Positions 33,301-41,439 of a stretch of DNA of 64,000 nucleotides are shown piece after piece; within the stretch, counting starts at the first letter, position 1, and each line of letters begins with the position of its first letter. Source of the stretch: Blautia_A ammoniilytica (GTDB lineage Bacteria > Bacillota > Clostridia > Lachnospirales > Lachnospiraceae); assembly GCF_025566965.1 (NCBI RefSeq), contig NZ_JAOQJL010000016.1, positions 1 to 64,000 of the forward strand, in the 5' to 3' direction. Position numbers and translations under genes: made by a program. Below the pieces are notes generated by a model. It was given only the letters and a program-made list of their open reading frames with translations, was not told the DNA's origin and ran no database searches.

Positions 33301-34509
33301 ATGTTAAAAGACAAAACTGTGCTTCTGGGAGTGACAGGCAGCATTGCTGCATATAAAATCGCATATCTTGCCAGTGCGCTTGTAAAGCTTCATGCAGATG
33401 TACATGTGCTTATGACAAAGAATGCATGTAATTTTATAAATCCTATTACTTTTGAAACACTTACAGGAAATAAATGTCTTGTGGATACCTTTGACAGGAA
33501 TTTTCAGTTTTCTGTGGAGCATGTATCTGTTGCCAAGAAGGCTGATGTGGTGATGATCGCACCGGCAAGTGCGAATGTGATCGGCAAGCTGGCCCATGGC
33601 ATTGCAGATGATATGCTTACCACTACGATTCTGGCGTGCAGATGCAGGAAATTTATTTCCCCAGCAATGAATACCAATATGTTTGAGAATCCCATTGTGC
33701 AGGATAATTTAAAGATTCTTGCAGGCTATGGATACTCTGTGATCGATCCTGCAGTAGGATATCTGGCATGTGGGGATACAGGGGCAGGCAAGATGCCGGA
33801 GCCTGAGACGCTTCTTACTTATATTTTACAGGAGATCGGTGCAGCAAAGGATCTGAGAGGAAAGAAGGTTCTGGTAACAGCAGGACCTACCCAGGAGCCC
33901 ATTGACCCGGTACGCTATATTACGAATCATTCCTCTGGCAAGATGGGATATGCCATTGCAAAGGCAGCTATGCTAAGGGGAGCGGAGGTAACTCTGGTCA
34001 GCGGACCGGTTGCCATTAAGCCTCCGGCTTTTGTAAAGCTGATCCCTGTTGTAACTGCCCAGGATATGTATGAGGCTGTGACCAGTATCAGTGACAGCCA
34101 GCATATTATCATCAAGGCTGCAGCAGTAGCTGATTATTGCCCTGCTACAGTAAGTGAGGACAAGCTCAAAAAACAGGATGACCAGATGTCCATTCCACTA
34201 AAAAGAACAAGGGATATTTTGAAATACCTGGGTGAGCATAAGGTGCCCGGGCAGTTTTTGTGCGGATTTTCTATGGAAACCCGCGATATGCTCAGTAATT
34301 CCAGAGCCAAGCTAAAGAAGAAGAACCTGGATATGGTAGCTGCCAATAATGTAAAGGTGGCAGGAGCCGGATTCCAGGGAGATACCAATGTGCTGACTCT
34401 GATTACACAGGATGAGGAAGTATCACTCCCGCTGATGAGCAAGGAGGATGCAGCCGGAAAGATCCTGGATAAGATCCTGGAGATTATGAACCAGGAGGTA
34501 ACTGATTAA
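33301..34509 (+). CDS. coaBC: Bifunctional phosphopantothenoylcysteine decarboxylase / synthetase
   Basis: A 402-residue fused CoaC-CoaB enzyme. The FMN-binding decarboxylase half begins LLGVTGSIAAYKIAYLASAL and holds SPAMNTNMFENP near 120. The CTP-using synthetase half starts near 190 (VLVTAGPTQEPIDPVRYITN, HSSGKMGYAIAKAA). It performs two steps from 4'-phosphopantothenate to 4'-phosphopantetheine in CoA synthesis. ATG 33301 follows GAGGAGGACG. First gene of a CoA operon with a pantothenate transporter component and coaX. Confidence 0.95.
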   Translation: MLKDKTVLLGVTGSIAAYKIAYLASALVKLHADVHVLMTKNACNFINPITFETLTGNKCLVDTFDRNFQFSVEHVSVAKKADVVMIAPASANVIGKLAHGIADDMLTTTILACRCRKFISPAMNTNMFENPIVQDNLKILAGYGYSVIDPAVGYLACGDTGAGKMPEPETLLTYILQEIGAAKDLRGKKVLVTAGPTQEPIDPVRYITNHSSGKMGYAIAKAAMLRGAEVTLVSGPVAIKPPAFVKLIPVVTAQDMYEAVTSISDSQHIIIKAAAVADYCPATVSEDKLKKQDDQMSIPLKRTRDILKYLGEHKVPGQFLCGFSMETRDMLSNSRAKLKKKNLDMVAANNVKVAGAGFQGDTNVLTLITQDEEVSLPLMSKEDAAGKILDKILEIMNQEVTD

Positions 34510-34594
34510 CCAAAGGATGCGGACAAATTTATAATATCCGCAGATCCAGCACCGTATTGTATCCCGAAAAGGGAACGATAACAAGGAGGACAAA

Positions 34595-35251
34595 ATGAAA
34601 AATCAACTGAAAACATCACAAATCACTATGCTTGGCCTGATGATCGCCATCCTGCTTCTTATGGCCTACACACCCCTTGGGTATCTGAATATCGGCCCGC
34701 TTGCCATCACCTTTAATGTGATTCCGGTAGCTATCAGTGCCATTGTACTTGGGCCTGCAGGCGGAGCTGTTGCAGGGGCAGTGTTTGGTATTACCAGCTG
34801 TCTGCAGTGTATAGGCGTTGGCGGCTCCAGTGCCATGGGTGCTACACTTTTTGCCATAAATCCTGCATTGGCTATTATTCAGAGATTTGTACCAAGATTT
34901 CTGGATGGTATTCTTCTTGGATATATTTTCAGAGGAACCCGTAAGAAATCCAAGAATGTTTACCTTTCTTGCTCTGTAACAGGCTTCTTTTCCGCATTTC
35001 TTAATACTCTGTTTTTCATGACAATGCTGGTTGTTCTTTTTGGCAACAGTGAGTATATACAGGGACTGATGGGCGGCCAGAATGTGATTGTGTTTATTTG
35101 CTCATTTGTTGGAATTAATGCTGTATGTGAGATGATCTCTTCTACTGTGATCACCGGAATGGTAGGCGCTGCACTTTATAAGGCAAGACTGCTCCCCGGC
35201 ACAGCAACTGAGGGCACAGAAGCAGTAAAAAGAGATGCCGTAAGGCTGTAA
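34595..35251 (+). CDS. ECF transporter S component, probable pantothenate (PanT-like)
   Basis: A 218-residue hydrophobic protein with about six membrane segments. Near the N-terminus are TYPTLGYLNIG-like (TPLGYLNIGPLAITFNVIPV) and GPAGGAVAGAVFGITS, typical of ECF S components of the YpaA/PanT/FolT group. It would bind a vitamin and work with shared EcfA/EcfT modules, which are not in this window. Location between coaBC and coaX strongly suggests pantothenate as substrate. Confidence 0.8.
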   Translation: MKNQLKTSQITMLGLMIAILLLMAYTPLGYLNIGPLAITFNVIPVAISAIVLGPAGGAVAGAVFGITSCLQCIGVGGSSAMGATLFAINPALAIIQRFVPRFLDGILLGYIFRGTRKKSKNVYLSCSVTGFFSAFLNTLFFMTMLVVLFGNSEYIQGLMGGQNVIVFICSFVGINAVCEMISSTVITGMVGAALYKARLLPGTATEGTEAVKRDAVRL

Positions 35252-35263
35252 CCAGGAGGAAAC

Positions 35264-36028
35264 ATGATTTTTGCAATCGATATTGGCAACACAAATATTG
35301 TAGCCGGCTGTATTGATAAGGAGAAGACTTATTTTATTGAAAGGCTTTCTACAGTAAGAACAAAAACAGAATTGGAATATGCAGTTGACATTAAAACGCT
35401 TCTGGACATTTATCACATTAAGAAGAATGACATTGAAGGATGCATTATTTCTTCTGTTGTGCCTCAGATCACCAACGCAGTGAAGCTGGCTGCTGAAAAG
35501 ATCCTGAAAAAAGAAGTGATGGTATTAGGCCCTGGCGTGAAAACAGGACTGAATATTATGATGGATAACCCCGGCTCACTGGGGGCAGACCTGGTGGCAA
35601 ATGCTGTGGCAGGGATTGCAGAATATCCGCTGCCTCTGGCCATTATCGATATGGGCACTGCCAGTACAGTAAGCGTTGTGGATGAGAAGAAGCATTATGT
35701 AGGGGGCATGATCTTTCCGGGAATCAACATTTCCCTGGATGCCCTCACTGCACGAGCATCCCAGCTTAGTGGGATCAGTATTGACGCACCTAGAAGGATC
35801 ATTGGGAAAAACACCATTGAGTGTATGAAAAGCGGTGTGATCTACAGCAATGCCGCTGCTTTGGACGGAATCGTGGAGCGGATCGGAGAGGAACTTGGGA
35901 AAGAACCCTTTGTAGTGGCAACCGGTGGCCTTTCCAAAAAGATAGTTCCCTATTGCAAAAAGAAGATCGTTCTGGATGAGGATCTTCTTTTGAAGGGGCT
36001 GATGATCATTTATGACAAAAATAAATGA
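35264..36028 (+). CDS. coaX: Type III pantothenate kinase
   Basis: A 254-residue CoaX of the ASKHA fold: phosphate-1 motif FAIDIGNTNIVAG at the N-terminus, GADLVANAVAGIAEY and IDMGTASTVSV near residues 107-130, and VVATGGLSKKI near 220. It phosphorylates pantothenate, the first step of CoA synthesis, needs a monovalent cation and is not feedback inhibited by CoA. It starts 12 bp after the ECF component gene. Confidence 0.95.
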   Translation: MIFAIDIGNTNIVAGCIDKEKTYFIERLSTVRTKTELEYAVDIKTLLDIYHIKKNDIEGCIISSVVPQITNAVKLAAEKILKKEVMVLGPGVKTGLNIMMDNPGSLGADLVANAVAGIAEYPLPLAIIDMGTASTVSVVDEKKHYVGGMIFPGINISLDALTARASQLSGISIDAPRRIIGKNTIECMKSGVIYSNAAALDGIVERIGEELGKEPFVVATGGLSKKIVPYCKKKIVLDEDLLLKGLMIIYDKNK

Positions 36029-36062
36029 TTCATCTGGCAGAAGCCGGGGATTGTATCATTGG

Positions 36063-36959
36063 TCATGACAGTTCCTTTGTAAAGGCAGACGCAAAGTCCT
36101 GTGGAACAGGTGCAGTAAATAAAAGGGGACTACCGGTCACAGGATGGGTGAATTCCAGCTGATAGGAGTGGAGCGGCTGTCTGTGGATGATCTGGTAGTC
36201 CGGATTGTATAAGTAATCTCCTGGCAGAGGGAAGCCCAGATATTTCATGTGGACCCGGATCTGATGTGTCCGGCCTGTGTCCAGTCGGAGAGCAAGAAGT
36301 GAGCGCTTTGCATGGACAGCGAGGCGCTCATAGTGCGTTACCGCCTTTTCTCCATTTTGGAAGTCCACAATTCTGGTAATGGCAGATCCGTTTTCGCGGG
36401 CAATGGGAGCATCTATGGTGCCATGTTCGGGTGTGATCCCTGTGACAATGGCAAGATAAGTTCTTTTGATCTGCCGGGCTTTCATCTGCTGGGACAGTAC
36501 AGCTGCACTGAGAGCATTTTTGGCAAGCACAAGGACTCCGGAAGTGTCACGATCCAGACGGTTGATACAACGGTATACAAAGGGCTGCTCTTTGGAAGCA
36601 AAATAATAAGAAACTCCGTTAGCCAGGGTATTTTCATAATTGCCGGCAGATGGATGAACCGGCATATCTGCAGGTTTATTTAAAACAAGCAGGTCTTGAT
36701 CCTCGAACAGGATCTGCAAATCCATTTTTACAGGAGAGATCAGAGATGGAGGATCCATTTCCCGAAGGAGGATGGTAAGTATATCCCCTTCTTTTAACAG
36801 GGTATGACCAAAGCCACGGTCTTCATTCAGACGGATGCAGCCTGGGTCATTTTTCATCGAGGACAGAAGATGGCGAGAAAAGCCATGGCTTCGCAGGAAA
36901 TCAAGGATCTCTACGCCTGCATCTTTGTCTGTAACAGAATATGTAAGGGTACGACACAT
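36063..36959 (-). CDS. RluA-family RNA pseudouridine synthase
   Basis: A 298-residue protein with an N-terminal S4-like RNA-binding region (GVEILDFLRSHGFSRHLLSSM) and the pseudouridine synthase domain with catalytic aspartate in INRLDRDTSGVLVLAK near residue 135. LDTGRTHQIRVHMKYLGFPLPGD lies near 230-250. It isomerises uridines in rRNA or tRNA; the exact target (RluC, RluD or YlyB-like) cannot be assigned. Single gene convergent with coaX, with 34 bp between stops. Confidence 0.9.
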   Translation of the reverse strand: MCRTLTYSVTDKDAGVEILDFLRSHGFSRHLLSSMKNDPGCIRLNEDRGFGHTLLKEGDILTILLREMDPPSLISPVKMDLQILFEDQDLLVLNKPADMPVHPSAGNYENTLANGVSYYFASKEQPFVYRCINRLDRDTSGVLVLAKNALSAAVLSQQMKARQIKRTYLAIVTGITPEHGTIDAPIARENGSAITRIVDFQNGEKAVTHYERLAVHAKRSLLALRLDTGRTHQIRVHMKYLGFPLPGDYLYNPDYQIIHRQPLHSYQLEFTHPVTGSPLLFTAPVPQDFASAFTKELS

Positions 36960-37080
36960 AAGGTTACCTTTCTAAATGATTTTTTAATTACAGAATCATA
37001 GCATTTTCAGAAAGAAATAACAAGACTTCAGGATAAAAGACAGTCAATACAAAGCTTCATTAGAGGGAAAGGGAGTATAT

Positions 37081-38421
37081 ATGGAGCAGAAACATCTTTT
37101 TTCAAATAAAATGTTAAAAAGCATTCTGGTACCGGTCATTCTGGAACAGCTGTTGAATTCCTTTATGGGTACGGCTGATACCATGATGGTGAGTAATGTA
37201 GGATCTGCAGCTATTTCTGCAGTTTCTCTTGTGGATTCCATTAATGTGTTGTTGATCCAGGCATTCTCTGCGCTTGCAGCAGGAGGAACCATTATCTGTG
37301 CTCAGTATATGGGACAGCGTAATTATGAAAGGGCAAATAAATCAGCCAGACAGGTATTATTCATCATACTGTCCATTTCGGCTGCTGTTACTATTTTGTG
37401 CCTTCTTTTTAAAGATCCTCTGCTTCATTTTATCTTTGGAAAAGTAGATGCAGATGTTATGGAAGCATCTTCTGTTTACTTTCTGTTTTCAGCAGCTTCC
37501 TATCCTTTTATTGCACTGTATGACTCTGGTGCATCTATTTTCAGAGCACAGGAAAATACAAAAGGGCCACTGATCATTTCAGTAATCTCCAATGTGATGA
37601 ATATTGTTGGCAATGCGATACTGATCTGGGGGTTTAATATGGGGGTGGCAGGAGCTGCCATTGCAACCCTGGTTTCAAGGATCTTCTGTGCAGTTGTTGT
37701 ACTTTGGCAGTTAAGGAAGGACAGACAGCCTATTGTAGTCAGGGATTATCTGAAGATACGTCCGGATCGTAAATTGATCGGCAGGATCCTGGGACTTGGG
37801 ATTCCTTCCGGGATTGAGAACAGTATGTTTCAGCTTGGAAAGCTTGCTATACAGTCTACGGTTTCCACGCTTGGTACAACAGCTATCGCAGCCCAGGCAA
37901 TGACTAACAATCTGGAGATGTTAAATGGTACGGCAGCTATGGGAGTTGGGATCGGGCTGATGACCATTGTAGGAGAATGTATCGGAGCAGGCAGGGAAGA
38001 TGAGGCTGTTTATTATGTGAAGAAACTGAGCTGTGTGGCTGAGATGATCATCATTGGATGTTGCCTTCTGGTATTTGCCCTTACAAAGCCTATCACCATT
38101 CTTGGCGGTATGGAGCCGGAAAGTGCAAGGATGTGCTTTCAGATGATGGCCTGGATCACAGTGGTCAAGCCGCTTGTATGGGTGGTATCCTTTATCCCGG
38201 CATATGGAATGCGTGCTGCCGGTGATGTGCGTTTTTCTATGATCACCTCTTGTGTAAGCATGTGGGTGTTTCGGTTCTGTTTATGCGTATTTCTGATCCG
38301 TGTTATAGGCATGGGACCACTGGCTGTATGGTTTGGAATGTTTACAGACTGGACCATCCGCGGCATCGTCTTTATTTGGCGTTTCCACAGCCGTAAATGG
38401 CTGAAACATAAGGTTGTATAG
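37081..38421 (+). CDS. MATE-family multidrug/cation efflux protein
   Basis: A 446-residue membrane protein with about 12 helices in two MatE halves. The first contains LEQLLNSFMGTADTMMVSNVG and the second GIPSGIENSMFQLGKLAIQS near residue 240. It exports organic cations or drugs using a Na+ or H+ gradient. GGGAAAGGGAG precedes the ATG. The cbiD gene starts only 82 bp after its stop with no clear terminator, so read-through into the cobalamin operon is possible. Confidence 0.9.
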   Translation: MEQKHLFSNKMLKSILVPVILEQLLNSFMGTADTMMVSNVGSAAISAVSLVDSINVLLIQAFSALAAGGTIICAQYMGQRNYERANKSARQVLFIILSISAAVTILCLLFKDPLLHFIFGKVDADVMEASSVYFLFSAASYPFIALYDSGASIFRAQENTKGPLIISVISNVMNIVGNAILIWGFNMGVAGAAIATLVSRIFCAVVVLWQLRKDRQPIVVRDYLKIRPDRKLIGRILGLGIPSGIENSMFQLGKLAIQSTVSTLGTTAIAAQAMTNNLEMLNGTAAMGVGIGLMTIVGECIGAGREDEAVYYVKKLSCVAEMIIIGCCLLVFALTKPITILGGMEPESARMCFQMMAWITVVKPLVWVVSFIPAYGMRAAGDVRFSMITSCVSMWVFRFCLCVFLIRVIGMGPLAVWFGMFTDWTIRGIVFIWRFHSRKWLKHKVV

Positions 38422-38503
38422 GGTGTGTAAAAGTTATCAGATAAGAGCGTACAGGCTGAATATAGCTTCAAAGAAGGAATCATATCACAGGAAAGGAAAA
38501 GGC

Positions 38504-39667
38504 ATGCATAAAACAGGTCTGGAAGATTATTACGTCATTAAGGGACAAAAGAAAATGCGTTTTGGATATACCACAGGTTCCTGTGCAGCTGCGGCTTCAA
38601 AGGCTGCAGTAAAGATGCTTCTGTCCGGGAAAAAGGTGGAAGAAGTATCGATTATGACGCCAAAAGGGATCCGGCTTTCTCTGATTCCTGAGGATATTTG
38701 TATTGACAAAGACAAGGCATCCTGTGCGATCCGAAAGGATGGGGGAGATGATCCGGATACCACCAGCGGGCTCCTTGTGTATGCCTCGGCAGAAAAAATT
38801 AGTACTCCGGGAATCCTTATCGATGGGGGAATCGGTGTAGGACGGGTGACAAAGCCAGGATTATCCCAGCAAATAGGAGAGGCTGCCATTAATCCTGTTC
38901 CGCGGGCGATGATCAAAAAAGAAGCAGAAGAGGCTGCCCAGGAATGGGATTATGAAGGTGGTCTTAAGATCATCATTTCTGTACCTGAGGGAGAAAAGAC
39001 AGCCCAGAAAACCTTTAATCCAAGGCTTGGCATAGAGGGCGGGATTTCCATTTTAGGTACCAGTGGGATCGTGGAGCCTATGAGCGAGAAAGCACTTATC
39101 GAAAGCATTCGTGTGGAGATGAGACAGCATTTTACCCAGGGAGAGGAATATCTTCTTGTAACCCCTGGAAATTATGGGGCAGAATATTTGAAAAATCATA
39201 TGGATCTGCCATTTGAAAAAAATATAAAATGCAGCAATTATGTAGGGGAAACTATTGATATGGCCATTGATATGGGAGTAAAAGGCATTCTTTTTGTGGC
39301 TCATATTGGGAAGTTTGTAAAGGTGGCAGCAGGGATCATGAATACCCATTCTCATAATGCAGACGGAAGGATGGAGGTACTGGCAGCCAATGGGATCCGT
39401 GCAGGGTCTGATCTGGAGTGTGCCCGTAAGATCCTGGAATGCAATACTACAGATGAGGCATTACAGATCCTGGAACAGAACGGAATCTTAAAGCCTGCAA
39501 TGGAGCAGGTGATGAAACGGATCCAGTTTTATCTGAATCACCGCTCTTATGATCAGATCCTTCTGGGAGCAGTGGTATTTTCTAATGTTTATGGCTATCT
39601 GGGAATGACAGAGGATGCTCCCTGTCTGATCCAGAAGATTCAAAAGGAGTATAAAGGAGAATTATGA
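38504..39667 (+). CDS. cbiD: Cobalt-precorrin-5B C1-methyltransferase
   Basis: A 387-residue CbiD, which methylates C-1 after ring contraction in the anaerobic B12 route. Characteristic segments are MRFGYTTGSCAAAASKAA near residue 18, DGGDDPDTTSG near 85, GGIGVGRVTKPGL near 107 and EGGISILGTSGIVEPMSEKAL near 175. ATG 38504 follows AGGAAAGGAAAAGGC; an in-frame start at 38414 would overlap the MATE gene. First gene of the corrin-ring operon. I see no cobalamin riboswitch (B12 box) between the MATE gene and this start. Confidence 0.95.
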   Translation: MHKTGLEDYYVIKGQKKMRFGYTTGSCAAAASKAAVKMLLSGKKVEEVSIMTPKGIRLSLIPEDICIDKDKASCAIRKDGGDDPDTTSGLLVYASAEKISTPGILIDGGIGVGRVTKPGLSQQIGEAAINPVPRAMIKKEAEEAAQEWDYEGGLKIIISVPEGEKTAQKTFNPRLGIEGGISILGTSGIVEPMSEKALIESIRVEMRQHFTQGEEYLLVTPGNYGAEYLKNHMDLPFEKNIKCSNYVGETIDMAIDMGVKGILFVAHIGKFVKVAAGIMNTHSHNADGRMEVLAANGIRAGSDLECARKILECNTTDEALQILEQNGILKPAMEQVMKRIQFYLNHRSYDQILLGAVVFSNVYGYLGMTEDAPCLIQKIQKEYKGEL

Positions 39668-40356
39668 CCGGAAAATTATACGGGGTAGGAGTAGGACCGG
39701 GAGACCCGGAACTGCTTACGCTAAAAGCCCTAAGAATTATAAAAGAGGCAGATGTGGTGGCAGTGCCTGGAGAAATCCCAGAGCAAAGCATTGCCTACCG
39801 GATCGTTTACGGTGCATGGGAAGGAATCAGGGAAAAAGAACTGCTTGCTGTGCCTATGCCAATGACAAAGGACAAAAAGCAGCTGAAGGAAAATCATGAA
39901 AAAGGGGCACAGCTTCTTGGAAGACTTCTTGAGCAAGGGAAAAAGGTGGCTTTTCTGACTTTGGGAGATCCTACTGTTTATTCCACATATCTTTATGTAC
40001 ATAGGATCCTAACGGATCGGGGATATGACACACAGATCATCAGTGGTATCCCTTCGTTCTGTGCAGTCAGCGCAAGGCTGAATACAGGTCTGGTAGAAAC
40101 AAGCCAGCAGCTTCATGTGCTTCCGGCCTCCTATCAGATCCGGGAAGGGCTGAAGCTTCCGGGAACAAAGGTGCTGATGAAGGCAGGACATAAGATGAAA
40201 GAAGTCAGGCAGCAGATCCAAAAGCTGGGGGAAGAAGCGGTGATGATCCGTAACTGTGGCATGGAAGACGAGCAGATCTTTGACAGTGTGGAAAAGATCC
40301 CGGATGATCCTGGCTATTATTCGCTGATCATTGTAAAAGATAAAGCAAACATATAA
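39664..40356 (+). CDS. cbiL: Cobalt-factor II / precorrin-2 C20-methyltransferase
   Basis: A 230-residue tetrapyrrole methylase, with LYGVGVGPGDPELLTLKALR at the N-terminus as SAM/substrate loop, LTLGDPTVYSTY near 100 and ISGIPSFCAVSARL near 127. It adds the C-20 methyl to the cobalt-isobacteriochlorin. Overlaps cbiD by 4 bp (ATGA). Its last codons (DKANI) form the first unit of the 13-bp tandem repeat that follows. Confidence 0.93.
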   Translation: MTGKLYGVGVGPGDPELLTLKALRIIKEADVVAVPGEIPEQSIAYRIVYGAWEGIREKELLAVPMPMTKDKKQLKENHEKGAQLLGRLLEQGKKVAFLTLGDPTVYSTYLYVHRILTDRGYDTQIISGIPSFCAVSARLNTGLVETSQQLHVLPASYQIREGLKLPGTKVLMKAGHKMKEVRQQIQKLGEEAVMIRNCGMEDEQIFDSVEKIPDDPGYYSLIIVKDKANI

Positions 40357-40432
40357 AGCAAACATATAAAGCAAACATATAAAGCAAACATATAAAGCAA
40401 ACATATAAAGCAAACATATAAAGCAAACACAT
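40342..40432 (+). repeat. Seven tandem 13-bp repeats between cbiL and cbiF
   Basis: The unit AAAGCAAACATAT occurs seven times head to tail; the last copy has one change (CACAT). The first copy is the 3' end and stop of cbiL, so the array looks like slipped-strand expansion of the gene's own end. The array finishes just before the AAAAGGAGG ribosome site of cbiF. As 13 is not a multiple of three, unit gain or loss would shift any read-through frame and change intercistronic spacing. There are no spacers, so it is not a CRISPR array. Confidence 0.95.
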
Positions 40433-40449
40433 AAAAGGAGGACTGATCT

Positions 40450-41223
40450 ATGGTACATTTTGTTGGAGCAGGTTCAGGAGCAGCGGATCTGATCACAGTA
40501 AGAGGAAAACAGTATCTGGAAGAGGCAGATGTGGTGATCTATGCAGGATCACTTGTAAATCCGCAGATTCTGGACTATACAAAGGATGTGTGCACCATTT
40601 ATAACAGTGCCAAAATGACACTGGAGGATGTGATCTCTGTGATGGAAAAGGCAGAAGCAGCAGGGAAAACAACAGTCCGACTGCATACTGGAGATCCTTG
40701 CATTTATGGAGCTATCCGTGAACAGATGGATATTTTGGATGAAAAGAAGATCGCTTATGACTATTGTCCCGGAGTCAGTGCATTTTGTGGAGCAGCCAGT
40801 GCCCTGAACCTGGAATATACACTTCCGGAGATATCACAAAGTGTGATCATTACCAGAATGGAGGGAAGGACACCGGTTCCGGAAAGAGAGAGCATTCAGT
40901 CTTTTGCTGCTCATCATGCAACTATGGTTATCTTTTTAAGTACAGGAATGTTGGAAGAATTAAGCCGCCGTCTGATCGAGGGAGGATATGAAGCCGAAAC
41001 TCCTGCAGCTATTGTATACAAGGCAACCTGGCCGGATGAGAAAAAATTCATTTGTACGGTTGGAACTTTGGCACAAACTGCAAAAAAAAATAATATTACA
41101 AAGACAGCTTTGATGATCATCGGAGATGCAGTGAAGGGTGCAAAGTATGACCGCTCCAAGCTGTATGACCCGGGATTTACAACAGAATTCAGAGAAGCAA
41201 CTAGTACATCAGCTGGGAGATGA
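40450..41223 (+). CDS. cbiF: Cobalt-precorrin-4 C11-methyltransferase
   Basis: A 257-residue SAM-dependent corrin methylase: VHFVGAGSGAADLITVRGKQ at the N-terminus, LHTGDPCIYGAIREQMDIL near residue 80, GVSAFCGAASALNLEYTLP near 110 and YKATWPDEK near 190. It methylates C-11. Strong AAAAGGAGG site 8 nt upstream, directly after the tandem repeat. The last ~8 residues (after FTTEFREA) read into the inverted-repeat block that follows, so the C-terminus has probably been replaced by inserted sequence without loss of the catalytic domain. Confidence 0.93.
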   Translation: MVHFVGAGSGAADLITVRGKQYLEEADVVIYAGSLVNPQILDYTKDVCTIYNSAKMTLEDVISVMEKAEAAGKTTVRLHTGDPCIYGAIREQMDILDEKKIAYDYCPGVSAFCGAASALNLEYTLPEISQSVIITRMEGRTPVPERESIQSFAAHHATMVIFLSTGMLEELSRRLIEGGYEAETPAAIVYKATWPDEKKFICTVGTLAQTAKKNNITKTALMIIGDAVKGAKYDRSKLYDPGFTTEFREATSTSAGR

Positions 41224-41292
41224 CTCCCACCTCTATAGGTGGTGAGAAACAAGCTGGTATCAGTGGTGGGAGTCAATCCCCCAGCTGATATA
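41209..41292 (+). repeat. Hairpin block at the cbiF-cbiG junction, IS605-style
   Basis: The outer arms ATCAGCTGGG (41209-41218) and CCCAGCTGAT (41280-41289) are perfect inverted repeats. Inside is CCCACCTCTATAGGTGGTGAG (41226-41246, one gap) matching the hairpin at 28128-28149. A second copy of the 3' arm follows, GTGGTGGGAGTC (41263-41274), which can pair with GACTCCCAC. This suggests a non-autonomous, palindrome-type mobile relic or a switchable RNA structure in the operon. Confidence 0.55.
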
Positions 41293-41310
41293 GCCTCCGG
41301 CAGGATTGCA

Positions 41311-41382
41311 GAGGTGCGCAGGAGAAGTATGTCATGCAATTGCATGACGCGCACCTCGCAGCAAGAATGCCGAGGCATTCTT
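41311..41382 (+). repeat. Palindrome and double hairpin upstream of cbiG
   Basis: GAGGTGCGC (41311-41319) pairs with GCGCACCTC (41349-41357) around a perfect 18-bp palindrome GTCATGCAATTGCATGAC (41331-41348). Then AAGAATGCC/GGCATTCTT (41363-41371 and 41374-41382) forms a 9-bp hairpin with a 2-nt gap. No T-run follows, so these are not classic terminators. Candidate repeat element, mRNA processing site or pause signal. Confidence 0.6.
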
Positions 41383-41439
41383 GAACGAAAACCATGTAAT
41401 AGATAATCAACGAAAAGAGAGATGTCCAGGTGATAAGAA

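Noticed and set aside
38422..38503. Cobalamin riboswitch before cbiD
   Set aside because: No B12-box (GCCACTG-like) or long leader is visible here, before cobT or before cbiG; B12 control must lie elsewhere or use the upstream genes' leaders.
40342..40432. Possible CRISPR array
   Set aside because: The 13-bp units are directly adjacent with no spacers and no cas genes are nearby.
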